From: an uncultured Eggerthellaceae bacterium
GTDB lineage: Bacteria > Actinomycetota > Coriobacteriia > Coriobacteriales > Eggerthellaceae
Reading direction: 5' to 3'
NCBI GenBank assembly: GCA_910589125.1
Contig: CAJURX010000005.1
Span: forward strand, 71,535 to 135,534
DNA length: 64,000 nucleotides
A program made the translations under genes and the position numbers. The notes below the pieces were generated by a model. The model made no database searches. It was not told the origin of the DNA and worked only from the letters and a program-made list of their open reading frames with translations. Of this stretch, positions 50,252 to 60,498 are shown piece by piece. Numbering within the stretch: position 1 is the first letter of the stretch; each line of letters opens with the position of its first letter.

Positions 50252-51036
50252 CCGATGACGATGTGATCTTCTTGCAAGCAGCGCTCAGCCATTGAGCGAT
50301 CAGCACCAAGAATATCCACAAAAGCATCCTTGTCATCTTCCCCTTCTCCAAAACACGTCATCTCTTCCGAATCAAAGAGCCCAGTAGCTTCTTTGGGCTC
50401 ATCCATGAAATGGTCATGGATTTCATAAAGCAGCTCTTTCGTATCGTCCCATATATAGCCATTCGCCTCGAACAGACTTGGGGACCTATGGTCAACGGAA
50501 CGGGGGTCGAATTCCGTCAGCTTCGCCTGTTCTTCATAATACTCATCATTGCAATCAGCCATATAGCAGATGATCTCTGGCATCACATTCGAATGCCGGA
50601 ATATGACTCGAGGAATCAATCCGAAAAAATCACGTAGGTTCACTGCATCGACAGCCTCGCTTGAAAGCTCCAACGTATGCACATAGAACACATTCCGACA
50701 CAAACCATCAGAGCGCTCAAGAACACCTTCCGCATTCAAAGACTCAGCAATGACGAACAAATCTGCTGAACAGTCATCGCATAAGCTAACGAGGTCCCAC
50801 CCATCTAGATTCGCCTGTGTCCCTAGAAGCAACGCACCCACCATTCGCCCTACCCGATTTTCCCTGCATTCGTATCCTGGCGTCGCAGGAATGCCCTCTT
50901 CGTCCTCAATTACAAAATCGATCATCATCCATTTGATATACCGATACATCTCTTCAGGCCAAAGAGCCTCGTACTCCTCGTCGCTCTTCGAAAGAGTTGA
51001 AATCTGAAGCCTCTCAAGGTCGATTCGCTTTCCCAT
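50041..51036 (-). CDS. unknown protein, N-terminal part of a frameshifted gene
   Basis: AGAGGAGGAGAGC precedes MGKRIDLERLQISTLSKSDEEYEALWPEEMYRYIKWM. The frame makes sense to about 50211 (…STLILAPRAIPEN) and then turns into a basic, Cys/Pro-rich shadow of the overlapping frame, so real coding probably ends there. The intact product would be about 540 residues, acidic, without signal peptide or membrane helix. Codon use is more AT-rich than in surrounding metabolic genes. It has no recognised domain. Programmed -1 slippage at the A-run, a genuine mutation or a sequence error are all possible. Confidence 0.6.
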   Translation of the reverse strand: MGKRIDLERLQISTLSKSDEEYEALWPEEMYRYIKWMMIDFVIEDEEGIPATPGYECRENRVGRMVGALLLGTQANLDGWDLVSLCDDCSADLFVIAESLNAEGVLERSDGLCRNVFYVHTLELSSEAVDAVNLRDFFGLIPRVIFRHSNVMPEIICYMADCNDEYYEEQAKLTEFDPRSVDHRSPSLFEANGYIWDDTKELLYEIHDHFMDEPKEATGLFDSEEMTCFGEGEDDKDAFVDILGADRSMAERCLQEDHIVIGCGSTLILAPRAIPENWLNTLNLPSLRTILALEWTMHSGCMLIRCPVSLPPCMPAFKECILRERSTWKKR

Positions 51037-51849
51037 GCTCTCCTCCTCTGCCCTTCGCAAGCAATGCAAGTTTTCACACCTTGAATATTAGATAAATTCG
51101 CAAAGAACGAGGAACTGGCAGAGAAAGCTCACACTGACCATGAAGATCATCTTCAGCTGCACCCGCACGCTCGGCACGATACGGCCATACCTGCAAACAA
51201 AAGCACTGCACAAAATGTCATCGAAAATCGACTACCCTAGGACCTCAGTTGCTAAGTCCGAGCTTTTTATGTCGTCCTGCTCCGTTTCCATCAATCCTTT
51301 GACCTGCCTCGCAAACGGTCCAACTTCGCGAGCGTCATGCAGCACAACATCTTTTACTTTCAAAGCGTGCTGACGATCGAATCCTTGATGAGGCGCCTTG
51401 CTATTTCAACAGTCCCTCCATCTGGAACCGACAAACGCTTCATCGCAATTTCCTCTTCTTTTGAAAGGATGCCTACTCCACTCTCGCTATAGAGCACAGC
51501 TCTGCGGCGTTCAACAGGCAAATGCGCATCAGCGATGCAGCTCAACATGGAATCTGCCTCATAGACACCCATCTTGCTGACTAACTCCGCATAGTTACCC
51601 TAAGAGCAAGTGACATGGCAACAGATTCCGACGCATTGTAGATTCACGTGAACACGACACAACTATCAGCGCAAGCCTCACGCGCCCCTACCCCTAGAGA
51701 ATCTACAAAGCCCAAACACGCTCAAAGCACTCGCTTGAACGCGCAGTGCTCATAGAGAGGTCTTTATCATTGAAGAACATATCGTCATACACTGCACCAC
51801 TCTTCTAATACCTTCCCCCCGGTAGAGCAAATTTTTCTCTTTGCATTAT
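51037..51849. other. AT-rich spacer without a confident gene
   Basis: A minus-strand frame at 51360-51572 (70 residues, MGVYEADSMLSCIADAHLPVE…) keeps protein-like composition but has no ribosome site and is open upstream only a few codons; it may be a fragment of a lost gene. Otherwise nothing is recognised. Confidence 0.4.
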
Positions 51850-51879
51850 ATTTATCACTAATTTATCATTTATTTATCA
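51850..51879 (+). promoter_or_regulatory. three ATTTATCA direct repeats with 11-bp period
   Basis: ATTTATCA occurs exactly at 51850, 51861 and 51872, one helical turn apart, and the array ends 23 bases before the start codon of the AlbA_2 gene. Such phased repeats are typical of cooperative protein binding; the following product may regulate itself. Confidence 0.6.
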
Positions 51880-51902
51880 TACGAGACAGAGAAGGAAGCA
51901 CA

Positions 51903-53366
51903 ATGGCCTCTGAAACAATGGAGATCATATATCAGCTCACGGGATATCCCGCTGAAACGGAATGGCTTGAGTTCAAGCAAAGCATGAACAATGCACAAGC
52001 TGTCGGAAAAGACATAAGCGCTCTCGCCAATGCTGCAGCATACCATGAGCGTCCTTATGCCTATAAGATTTGGGGTGTTGAAAACGAATCCCGCGAGTTG
52101 GTCGGGACCTCTTTTAAGCCCTTGGAAACCAAAGCACAGGGCAACCAAGATTTGGAGATCTGGCTCAGGCACCAACTAACACCTAACGCCAACTATGAAT
52201 TCATTACCCTTCAGGACGAAGAAAAAGAATTCGTCGTATTGAAGATTGCGGCTGCAAAAAACCACCCTGTACGATTCCAATCTTCCACCTACATTCGAGA
52301 AGGCAGTTCCACCACCCAACTCAAACCCGCCTCTGAAAAAGAGGCTGAATTATGGCGAAGACTGCAGCAGTCGGATTTCGAACATGGAATCGCCCGCCAG
52401 AGCCTATCCTTTGAAGAGGTCGAAGAGCTTCTCGATATAAGCTCTTACTTTAGCTTGGTTAGAATCCAGCAGCCTGCTCAGATAGAATCAGTATTGGATG
52501 CATTAGTGCGTCAAGAGCTCCTCATAAGGCAAGATGATGGCCTGCTGTCCATCACGAACCTGGGAGCTATCTTGATTGCGAAGAGACTAAGCGACTTCCC
52601 CTCACTGAGAAAGCGCCGCCTTCGCTTTGTAAGGTTCTTGGGGAATGGCAAGACAGACATCATCGAAGATGTCTTCTTCGAAAAGGGGTACGCTCTCACT
52701 CTTCCAGAAGCCCAGGACCGCATCATTGCCGCTTCTGATCAACAAGATATCCAAGAGGGAGCATTTCGGCGCATTCGCTCCACATTCCCTGAGCGCGCTG
52801 TTCGCGAACTGCTTTCTAATTTGGTAATCCATCAAGACCTGAACGACAATACGCAATCTCCGGAGGTCCATCTTTTCAATAATAGAATCGAATTCACCAA
52901 TCCAGGAACAATGCTCGTACCTCGAGACAGAATCGTTAATGCGCAACCAAAAACCCGTAATGCCGCTCTTGTGAACATACTACGCCAAATGGATTTATGC
53001 GAAGAAGAAGGAACGGGCTGGGATCGCATCATAGAGGACTGCGAAGCGCGTCATATTATGGCACCTGCTATTTCCAGCGAAGAGGGCTCAGGAACGCAAG
53101 TGATCCTATATGCTGGTAGCCCTTATCAAAAAATGACCAAAAAAGAGCGAATGGCTGCAGCGTATTGGCACGCATGTCTCATGGTTACTCAATTCTCCGC
53201 CCTCACGAACACATCTCTTCGAGAGCGTTTTGGTCTTTCTTCGGAACAGAAAAACATCGTTTCGATATCCAGGCTTATACGAGAATGCTGCAACGAAGGG
53301 CTTATTAGAGAAGAGGATCCAGATGCAGGTAATCGCAGTATGAGATATCTTCCCTCTTGGGCATGA
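51903..53366 (+). CDS. AlbA_2 (Schlafen-type) ATP-binding regulator
   Basis: A 487-residue protein; GAGAAGGAAG precedes the ATG (a second ATG follows at codon 6). Residues about 15-120 (ETEWLEFKQSMNNAQAVGKDISALANAAAYHERPYAYKIWGVEN) are the AlbA_2 domain, and about 300-400 (FPERAVRELLSNLVIHQDLN … IEFTNPG … RNAALVNILRQMDLCEEEGTGWDRII) the HATPase_c_4 domain. The end looks like a winged helix. Many relatives are annotated as putative regulators or DNA-binding proteins, and some lie in defence islands. The phased repeat array upstream and lower GC suggest an acquired, self-controlled gene. Confidence 0.85.
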   Translation: MASETMEIIYQLTGYPAETEWLEFKQSMNNAQAVGKDISALANAAAYHERPYAYKIWGVENESRELVGTSFKPLETKAQGNQDLEIWLRHQLTPNANYEFITLQDEEKEFVVLKIAAAKNHPVRFQSSTYIREGSSTTQLKPASEKEAELWRRLQQSDFEHGIARQSLSFEEVEELLDISSYFSLVRIQQPAQIESVLDALVRQELLIRQDDGLLSITNLGAILIAKRLSDFPSLRKRRLRFVRFLGNGKTDIIEDVFFEKGYALTLPEAQDRIIAASDQQDIQEGAFRRIRSTFPERAVRELLSNLVIHQDLNDNTQSPEVHLFNNRIEFTNPGTMLVPRDRIVNAQPKTRNAALVNILRQMDLCEEEGTGWDRIIEDCEARHIMAPAISSEEGSGTQVILYAGSPYQKMTKKERMAAAYWHACLMVTQFSALTNTSLRERFGLSSEQKNIVSISRLIRECCNEGLIREEDPDAGNRSMRYLPSWA

Positions 53367-53682
53367 TCTTAAATCTTTTATTTGCTGCGAAAAAACAATT
53401 CAGAGCATGAACCTGCAGATCATCCACAAACAGCCCGTTCAGAGCATCACTGGCTTGCGCTTCTTATTTATCGATCATTAACAACGCCAAGGACATCATT
53501 CACGCATCGGCCACCCCAGCCAAAAGTGATTTCAAATGGTCATCAATAGCACCGACATGATCACCAAGCTGACCCAGAAGCAGCCTTTATCATGGGATCA
53601 ACGTTGATCTGCTACGGATGCCATTTCTCTTGCCTTTCACCACGCGTGCTATCATCCTGGCCGAACGAGGAGAAGGGATCCC
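53367..53682. other. spacer before carbonic anhydrase
   Basis: No gene seen. Composition returns to high GC around 53600. GAGGAGAAGGGA just before 53683 is the ribosome site of the next gene. Confidence 0.5.
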
Positions 53683-54288
53683 ATGACAGCACAGCACGCC
53701 CTCTACACCGCTGACGACTTCGATGCCGATGCGCACGTCTCCCCCGCAGACGCACTCGCGCGGCTCGAGGAGGGGAACCGCATCTACGTCGAGGCTCTAG
53801 ACCACGAACGCGACCTCTCCCCTGAGCGCATCATGAACCTGTTCGAACACGGCCAAAAGCCCTTCGCCACGATCATCACATGCGCAGACTCGCGCATCGT
53901 GCCGGAGCACATCTTCATGACTGGACTCGGAGAGGCATTCGTCATCCGCATCGCAGGCAACGTCATCGGACCCATCGAAGCAGCCAGCGCCGTCTACGCG
54001 TGCGAGCACCTGCACACGCGCCTTCTGCTCGTGCTCGGGCACACCCATTGCGGCGCCATCAAGGCAGCGCTCGAAGGCGAGCGCGGACCGCTCGCGCCCA
54101 TCACGGAGCAGATCGCGACTGCCATCGGAGACGAGAGCGACCCATACCAGGCAAGCGTCCTGAATGCCACCGCAGCCATCCAGCGCCTTCGCGGCGAATC
54201 AGAGCTCCGCACCCTAGAGCATGACGGCGCGCTCCAGATCAAGGGCGCCATCTACCATACCCATTGCGGCGTCGTGGATTTCCTCTAG
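53683..54288 (+). CDS. beta-class carbonic anhydrase
   Basis: A 201-residue enzyme. CADSR (C67, D69, R71) and HTHCG (H120, C123) provide the zinc ligands and the Asp/Arg dyad of beta carbonic anhydrases, with the interface segment IRIAGNVI between. It interconverts CO2 and bicarbonate in the cytoplasm. At the C-terminus GAIYHTHCGVVDFL repeats the HxHCG pattern. It is a high-GC, housekeeping-type gene lying between two AT-richer segments, and is the second carbonic anhydrase in the window (gamma type at 47671). Confidence 0.93.
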   Translation: MTAQHALYTADDFDADAHVSPADALARLEEGNRIYVEALDHERDLSPERIMNLFEHGQKPFATIITCADSRIVPEHIFMTGLGEAFVIRIAGNVIGPIEAASAVYACEHLHTRLLLVLGHTHCGAIKAALEGERGPLAPITEQIATAIGDESDPYQASVLNATAAIQRLRGESELRTLEHDGALQIKGAIYHTHCGVVDFL

Positions 54289-54384
54289 CTGACGGACCGG
54301 GCGAGAGCAGCCGGGGGCCGCAAGGCGCAAGCAACCAAACACGATCCGCAAAGCGTGCCCACAAGCGCCAAGCACAAGGCGCGG

Positions 54385-55323
54385 TCACTCCGCTTCGCGA
54401 GCTGCGTCCCTCTCCTCAGCCGCCTCGGTAGCCACGAGCATCTGAGAGAACATGGATGCCGTCTGATTGAAGTCCGACGGGAGCACAACCGTCGACTGCC
54501 GACCGCTCTTCGCGAACTCGCTCATCATATCGGTCCACTGCGTGAACACGAACAGCTGGTTCGCCTCAGCAGCGCTGATGCCAGACTCCTGGATCACGGC
54601 AAGCGAATCCGCAATGCCATCCGCGATGGCGCGTCGCTGCGCGGCGATGCCACGGCCAGCCTCTTCCATGGCTTCCGCCTGCGCCTTCGCCTCGGTCACC
54701 ACCTTGATGCGCTCTGCATCAGCCAACGACTGCGCAGCCACCTTCTCGCGCTGTGCGCTGTTGATGGAGTTCATCGAGCGCTCCACATCCGGCGGCAGCC
54801 CGATGGACGTGATCAGCGTGGACACCACATCATATCCGTAGTCCACCATGAGCTCGGACACCGTCTCGTTCACATCCCGCGCGATGGCATCCTTGCGGTC
54901 GAACACCTCATCCAGCGTGTACTGCGGGACCGCGCTGCGCAGCGCGTCGATCAGATACGACCGCATCTGCCCCACTGGATTCGACAGCATGTAGAAGCTG
55001 CGCCAGATGCCCGACTCTTGCGGCGTGGCCCCCTGGGTCGTGCTCACGCGGAACTGCGCGGCGATGTCCATGGTCACGGTCACGTTATCGCGCGTCTTGG
55101 CGTCGATGGAGAACTCAGTCTGAGAGGTGCGCAGGTCCACCCGCGCAGCCACGGTCTCGATCAGCGGTATCCGGAAATGCAACCCTGCCGTATTGAAGCG
55201 ATTGAACTTGCCCAGGCGCTCGATGATGTACGCCTTCTGCTGCGGCACGATGAACACCGAGAGCGCCACGAGGATCACTATCAATACGAGAGCAACGAGC
55301 ATGAGATACATGAGGGACCCCAT
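54385..55323 (-). CDS. SPFH/band-7 membrane protein (stomatin-like)
   Basis: A 312-residue protein with one N-terminal membrane helix (YLMLVALVLIVILVALSVFIV), then the SPFH domain (PQQKAYIIERLGKFNRFNTAGLHFRIPLIETVAARVDLRTS) and a helical coiled-coil stretch (SAQREKVAAQSLADAERIKVVTEAKAQAEAMEEAGRG). Stomatin/HflK-type proteins form large ring assemblies on the inner membrane that organise lipids or proteases. No NfeD partner gene is adjacent, although NfeD commonly accompanies this family. Confidence 0.9.
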   Translation of the reverse strand: MGSLMYLMLVALVLIVILVALSVFIVPQQKAYIIERLGKFNRFNTAGLHFRIPLIETVAARVDLRTSQTEFSIDAKTRDNVTVTMDIAAQFRVSTTQGATPQESGIWRSFYMLSNPVGQMRSYLIDALRSAVPQYTLDEVFDRKDAIARDVNETVSELMVDYGYDVVSTLITSIGLPPDVERSMNSINSAQREKVAAQSLADAERIKVVTEAKAQAEAMEEAGRGIAAQRRAIADGIADSLAVIQESGISAAEANQLFVFTQWTDMMSEFAKSGRQSTVVLPSDFNQTASMFSQMLVATEAAEERDAAREAE

Positions 55324-56317
55324 CCATGAGAGATGACCAGTTCATCTCATGGTACCCCATACCGGAGACGCACGCGCTCAATCAATCTCACTTTCCCTAT
55401 TCAACACTCTACTTATCTATGTGCATCTACACGAAGCTCACCTCCTCAAACTATCAGCATAAACGCATCTTGGCAGGGCCGATTATGCAGACATATCACA
55501 ACCATCTAGCGATATAGCGAATTAGACCGCGAACAATCTGAATCGATCGTCCCTCAAACCACCCTGAAACACGCATACCCTTAATGTCTTTAAGTGTTCT
55601 TGCCCGAGATTCGATTCCTCCAATCAGGTTTCGGTCACATGCAAAAGAATCAACTTCACTCCCGCACCAAACAAGCAGATGCATGTCGCTCCTATTTGCA
55701 GCACGAATCGTCGTCCCCCATCATGAAATATCTTAGATTGCGCGACCCTCAAAGCCGTCAAGACCCCTAGGGTGCCAAACATCCCCACGCATCACAAACA
55801 TCAACCACAGCGCTTCGCAAATGAGCATCCATTTGATATGGACAAATGAGAGAGAAGGGGGATGGCTAGTCACATGCCAAAATTTCTTCATGTTTCGGCA
55901 TATAAGCAGGGGAGCTATCCTGCTCTCATTATCGATTTCCTTGATGCCCATTCCTCTCCTTCCCGAAGGTCAAGTCAATCAACACACAGGCTATCGCGCA
56001 ACGGAGGTTTATCTCGGATGACCAGTAGGCGCACGTAGATAATGAAACCATCATCTGTCAAGAAGCAATAAAAGGCAGCAAATATACCAGCATCTTTACC
56101 CTTACTGCGCACGCTAATCATCATCCGCAGTTAAAATAGGCAATCCACTTAGCACGCATTAGGTTCTTTTTTACTTGGAGCATACTATGCAGCTCAATCA
56201 AACGACAGGATATATTTACTCATCCAATCCCTAGCGTATGATAAACACGAGATACGCATACACTTTCATGAAATAGACGAATTTGCACACCGTATGATCC
56301 TGCGAAAGGAGCGTATC
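55324..56317. other. AT-rich spacer of about 1 kb without a confident gene
   Basis: Minus frames at 55496-55684 (62 residues) and 55733-55951 (72 residues) have no ribosome sites or family match and may be remnants. No repeat boundary, tRNA or integrase is visible. AAAGGAG at 56305-56311 belongs to the next gene. Confidence 0.45.
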
Positions 56318-59140
56318 ATGAATCCCGTCCGAGCCTTATCAAGCAAAATTGGGCAAATGCTCCAAACTCTTGAGCAGGGGCACAAATCCAGCATGGTCAA
56401 TAATTCGCTACAAGCACTCACTCCCACCTTGTTGAGCGAAGGCGAGTTCCAGCATTATGCAAGCGAATTCGAGTTCATATTCAACGATTCTCAGATACGC
56501 AATATCGCTTTAACGGGTCCCTATGGCGCAGGAAAAAGCACAGTTATTCAAACCTGGAGCAACGAACAGAGGCATGACAAAAAGGGACACAGGTGCACCT
56601 ATATTTCATTGGCTCATTTTGAAGAAAGCAACGATTCCATCAATAACATTGAGAGTGAAATACTCAATCAATTGGTTCATAAGACCAGAGGAACAGATAT
56701 CCCCAAGACCCGATTTCGACACACGTCAAATGATTCGTGGCGCTGGACTATCTTCAAGTCGTTCATCATTCTTCTATTTAGCTGTTTGAGCATTGCTGCG
56801 ATTAGCCTGCTTATTCGAGATGGCTTATTCCTCCCCAATGCAACCGCCCTCAGCCATCCCATCCTTGACCTCACTTGGATATCCCTTTTCTTTTTGCTTC
56901 TTATATATGGAGTAAGAAGAAATAGCTTGACCAATCTCATTCGTCGAATACGTATTCTCGGAAACGAAGTTGAACTATTTGACCTCAAAGAATATAATGA
57001 AGAATCTAGCGATTCTGTTTTCAATAGGTATATGGATGATGTTCTATACCTGCTAAATGGGACATCCTCAGATGTCATCATCTTTGAGGACCTCGATCGA
57101 TTCAAGGAAAAATCAATCGGCATACTTGAAAAACTTCGCGAAATCAATGAGCTTGCCAACGAATGCCGGATGCACAAAAGGGGAACCCTGCGCTTTATCT
57201 ATCTAGTCAGAGACGATCTATTCACCTCTGCCGAAAACCGCGCCAAGTTCTTTGATTACATCATTCCGGTTGCACCCTTTATTGATTCGGAAAATGCATT
57301 TGTGGAGATGCGCGCATGCCTGCGGAGCATCGGTCTCAAGATTAGGGAGCCTTTCCTGTATGGACTATCGACCTTCATATTTGACTCTAGGCTCCTAAAA
57401 GACATCCTTAATGAAACCCAGCACTATCTTTCTGTCGTATTTGGAGATGCAAGAACGCAACTGAACGAAGATGAAGCGGAGCATTTAGTCGCAATGATGG
57501 CATACAAAGCGTCATGGCCTGACGATTTCTCAAGCTTTCAGATAGGCCAAGGCTGCGTTCGTAAAATTCTAGATAGCAAGGAAGAGCTCATTTCCTCCTG
57601 CTCGAGAGAGTTACAGAGCGAAAGAAGCGAACTCTTGGCTGAAATTCGTGAAATCGACGAAAAGGTCAAAGTCAATTTAGAAATCGTAGTTCTGATTGAA
57701 AATGTCAAGAGGTGGAACGAACTCGACAACCTCATTGAACGAACTAGATTTACCAACGGACAAACTGTAACGAGCTCTAAAACCTGGTCAGATCGCCTTG
57801 CAGTCATCAAAGCAAATAAAGATGCCAATGAACTTTTTCAGGAAATGATTGACCAATACAAGAAAAATGACTGCGAAATTGATTTCGAGGTGGAATCCAG
57901 AGAAGCCTTAACGACCCGAAAAGCCAAGTGCAATGAGCGAATCACTAACATAGATGACAAGCTTGCCACAATCAGGCATTATAATCTCGCGGAACTGCTT
58001 CTTGAATGCAGCAACGAATCTGCATTTAATTCAAAACTTGAAGCAATTAGCTCTGAAGATGACCAGGGGATGCTCCTCGTGAAACACCTCATCACACAAG
58101 GATTCATCGATGAGTCTTCGGAAAAATACATAACAAGATATAACCCCCAAGGATTATCCGTCGGAGACATGCGAAATCTTGCATTACTCATGAGAAACAA
58201 GGCATCTAATCCGATGTATGTTTTCGAAAAACCAGCTGAGATTCTAATTAGATTAGACGAAACACATCTTTCCATTCCAGGTGTTCAGAATTACTCATTG
58301 CTGCAGCACCTCCTCAAAACGCATGATGAGGCCAAAATACATTCTTTCATGCAGGGCATCAAAGCACAAAATCATGCTGACTATCTATTGAACTATATTG
58401 CATCTCCTCAATACCATCCGGACATCTTTCATTACATCGAATCGGAGTTTGACGATGAGGTTATTGCGATCTTGAACCCCATCGAACACTCTCATACAAG
58501 CCTGAGAGTGTTCTGCCATAAGCTGATTCAAGTCGTCCCCGTATGGGGCAATAAGCGAATGACTGATGCTTTTAACGACTTCGCTGCTTATGATCCAGAC
58601 TTCCTGAACATAGCTGATGACCTCATTGAGGAAACAACCAATGGACTGCTTAAATTAGATACCCGATTTGTCGATATCAACTTCTCCTGCACAAATGCAG
58701 AAGTGCTAGACATGGTATACAAACACAATCTCTACGAGCCGAACATCTCGATGATCAAAAAGTGGGTCGAGCATCTTAAGTGCTTCACCCCAACAGTCAA
58801 ATCAATCAGTTTCGCTGATCTTTCCGAACAAATATTTATCATGAATGATGAGCCAATACATGCAAATGTATCAAAGAGGATGGACCGATTCATCTCTTCA
58901 TCCCTAAGCGAAATATCCAAAGGGCTTGCGTTAAAAGAGGATGTCCTTATCTGGATTTTAAACAACCTACACAGTGACGACATAGGTATCAACCTCCTCT
59001 CTAAACTTGAGTGCAAGCTTGGAGACCTATCCAAGGTTAAAAACCAGCAATTCCAGAAGCATCTTCTTCTACTGAATCGCACATCCCCCAACAGTATCGA
59101 ACATCCTTTCGTATTGCAGCAATACCGAGAGCTCGATTAA
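56318..59140 (+). CDS. YobI-type P-loop NTPase, N-terminal part (interrupted gene)
   Basis: AAAGGAG fixes the start at 56318 rather than 56294. The 940-residue frame has LTPTLLSEGEFQHYASEFEFIFNDSQIRNIALTGPYGAGKST (Walker A 67-75), two membrane helices (about 144-166 and 183-200) and a Walker B SDVIIFEDLDRF (251-262), the layout of YobI-like STAND-type ATPases, which are usually about 1200 residues. A long helical repeat region follows. Reading frame is lost at a run of five C (59085-59089); removing one C continues smoothly into the frame of 59148-60125. Members are suspected defence or signalling ATPases; function is not established. Confidence 0.8.
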   Translation: MNPVRALSSKIGQMLQTLEQGHKSSMVNNSLQALTPTLLSEGEFQHYASEFEFIFNDSQIRNIALTGPYGAGKSTVIQTWSNEQRHDKKGHRCTYISLAHFEESNDSINNIESEILNQLVHKTRGTDIPKTRFRHTSNDSWRWTIFKSFIILLFSCLSIAAISLLIRDGLFLPNATALSHPILDLTWISLFFLLLIYGVRRNSLTNLIRRIRILGNEVELFDLKEYNEESSDSVFNRYMDDVLYLLNGTSSDVIIFEDLDRFKEKSIGILEKLREINELANECRMHKRGTLRFIYLVRDDLFTSAENRAKFFDYIIPVAPFIDSENAFVEMRACLRSIGLKIREPFLYGLSTFIFDSRLLKDILNETQHYLSVVFGDARTQLNEDEAEHLVAMMAYKASWPDDFSSFQIGQGCVRKILDSKEELISSCSRELQSERSELLAEIREIDEKVKVNLEIVVLIENVKRWNELDNLIERTRFTNGQTVTSSKTWSDRLAVIKANKDANELFQEMIDQYKKNDCEIDFEVESREALTTRKAKCNERITNIDDKLATIRHYNLAELLLECSNESAFNSKLEAISSEDDQGMLLVKHLITQGFIDESSEKYITRYNPQGLSVGDMRNLALLMRNKASNPMYVFEKPAEILIRLDETHLSIPGVQNYSLLQHLLKTHDEAKIHSFMQGIKAQNHADYLLNYIASPQYHPDIFHYIESEFDDEVIAILNPIEHSHTSLRVFCHKLIQVVPVWGNKRMTDAFNDFAAYDPDFLNIADDLIEETTNGLLKLDTRFVDINFSCTNAEVLDMVYKHNLYEPNISMIKKWVEHLKCFTPTVKSISFADLSEQIFIMNDEPIHANVSKRMDRFISSSLSEISKGLALKEDVLIWILNNLHSDDIGINLLSKLECKLGDLSKVKNQQFQKHLLLLNRTSPNSIEHPFVLQQYRELD

Positions 59141-59147
59141 CGAAACG

Positions 59148-60125
59148 TTGGTTCATTACATCAACCACCATTCGATTATCAACAATCTCAACGATGACGA
59201 AGCTACATCCCTCTTTATCAAAGAGGGCTTCATCACCAAAGCTATCAGCGGCGCTAGCGGCATTGCAGATGAAGCACTAAATGACCTTTTATCCGCTATG
59301 CACCCAAGCCCTCAATCATTCAGCGATGCGAGCATGAGCTTTGCACGATTTCATATTCTGTGCAATCACAAGTGCTTTACCGTCGATGTGAATCTCATTG
59401 GCCTTCTTCGCAATTCTTGCACCGAGGAATACGAAACATACCTTGCCACTTCAAATACAGAAGAATACATTTCGCTGCTAGCCACCGACGAGACATCTGA
59501 AAACAGGGTCACTTTCAAAAAGTCCATCGGTCTAGCCATGCTTGAAGAACAAGGCATTTCGCTAGACAGCAAGCTTGCCTTGCTTGATTTCTTCGATACC
59601 CCCATCAAACTCGACGGCAATTATCCAGATTCGGTCAATATGGCCATCATGGAAGCTCATTTCGATGAATCAGATATCGGGCTGCTTCCACTCTTCTATT
59701 CGACCGCAGAGGCCAAATTCCGTAAAGGCCTCATTGATGCCTCTGTTAATCACATTGATGCCCTCAAAAAGATAAATAATATCATCGACAACAAGATGCT
59801 TGTGGAGGTTCTACGCAAACTAGCTTCATCAGATAACACTCGATCCGATAGGCTCGAACTAATTGCTTCCCAGTTATTGCTTGACAATTCCCCATTAACA
59901 AACCGAAAAACAATAAAGAAGTGCTTCGATGCAGGGGATCTGGCTGACTATTCCAAATTGACAGACGGAAAACAAATTGGCGCGCCTCTTTCTGCCGCTA
60001 ATGCCGCTATGGCTAACGCGCTAATACACAGAGGCATGAGCAGCGAGAAAGGAGCACGCAGCGGAGCAAGCGAATCCATAATCGTCAGCCCGAAAGGATA
60101 CAAACGAGCATCTAGAAAGAAATAA
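59148..60125 (+). CDS. YobI-type P-loop NTPase, C-terminal part (interrupted gene)
   Basis: About 325 residues beginning at a TTG without a ribosome site. The same frame is open upstream through NTESSINETLVHYINHHSI, and matches the end of the 56318 product once the five-C run at 59085-59089 is shortened by one. The sequence is helical (DEATSLFIKEGFITKAISGASGIADEALNDLLS), with a basic end (KGYKRASRKK). It is therefore probably the C-terminal quarter of one protein of about 1270 residues, not a separate gene. Confidence 0.6.
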   Translation: MVHYINHHSIINNLNDDEATSLFIKEGFITKAISGASGIADEALNDLLSAMHPSPQSFSDASMSFARFHILCNHKCFTVDVNLIGLLRNSCTEEYETYLATSNTEEYISLLATDETSENRVTFKKSIGLAMLEEQGISLDSKLALLDFFDTPIKLDGNYPDSVNMAIMEAHFDESDIGLLPLFYSTAEAKFRKGLIDASVNHIDALKKINNIIDNKMLVEVLRKLASSDNTRSDRLELIASQLLLDNSPLTNRKTIKKCFDAGDLADYSKLTDGKQIGAPLSAANAAMANALIHRGMSSEKGARSGASESIIVSPKGYKRASRKK

Positions 60126-60498
60126 TCACCTTATGCGCCGCCACCCAATGATAGATATTCACTTATATAAAACATCTCACAATACTCACCGAATCAACAC
60201 TCCTTGCGCAATAACAAGACATCGCATTCATCAGAACCGACAGATGCGAAAAGCGTTTATCTGATGGCGTCATCAACCTGCTGCATCTTGACCCCGTGTG
60301 CGTCGATTAGCTTATCAATTTGACAAACGACGAATCTGAATTCGATGGCAATAAATCCAAATGGAGAACCGCAATATGGGCAACGCAAATGAGCTCCACC
60401 CAATCAGCTGACTTTATAAGAAGTCAGCATCACTAGCTCTACCCCATATCACCTACCGGGCGACCCTCGCACCGAGTCAGCTTGGCCAGGGCACCTGA
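60126..60498. other. AT-rich spacer after the YobI gene
   Basis: No gene is supported. A weak hairpin CAGAT…ATCTG lies near 60240-60262. GC content rises again near 60450 as the LysR gene is reached. Confidence 0.45.

Noticed and set aside
51360..51572. 70-codon minus frame
   Set aside because: Protein-like but lacking a start signal or partner; at most a gene remnant.
55496..55684. 62-codon minus frame in the AT-rich spacer
   Set aside because: No ribosome site or recognisable motif.
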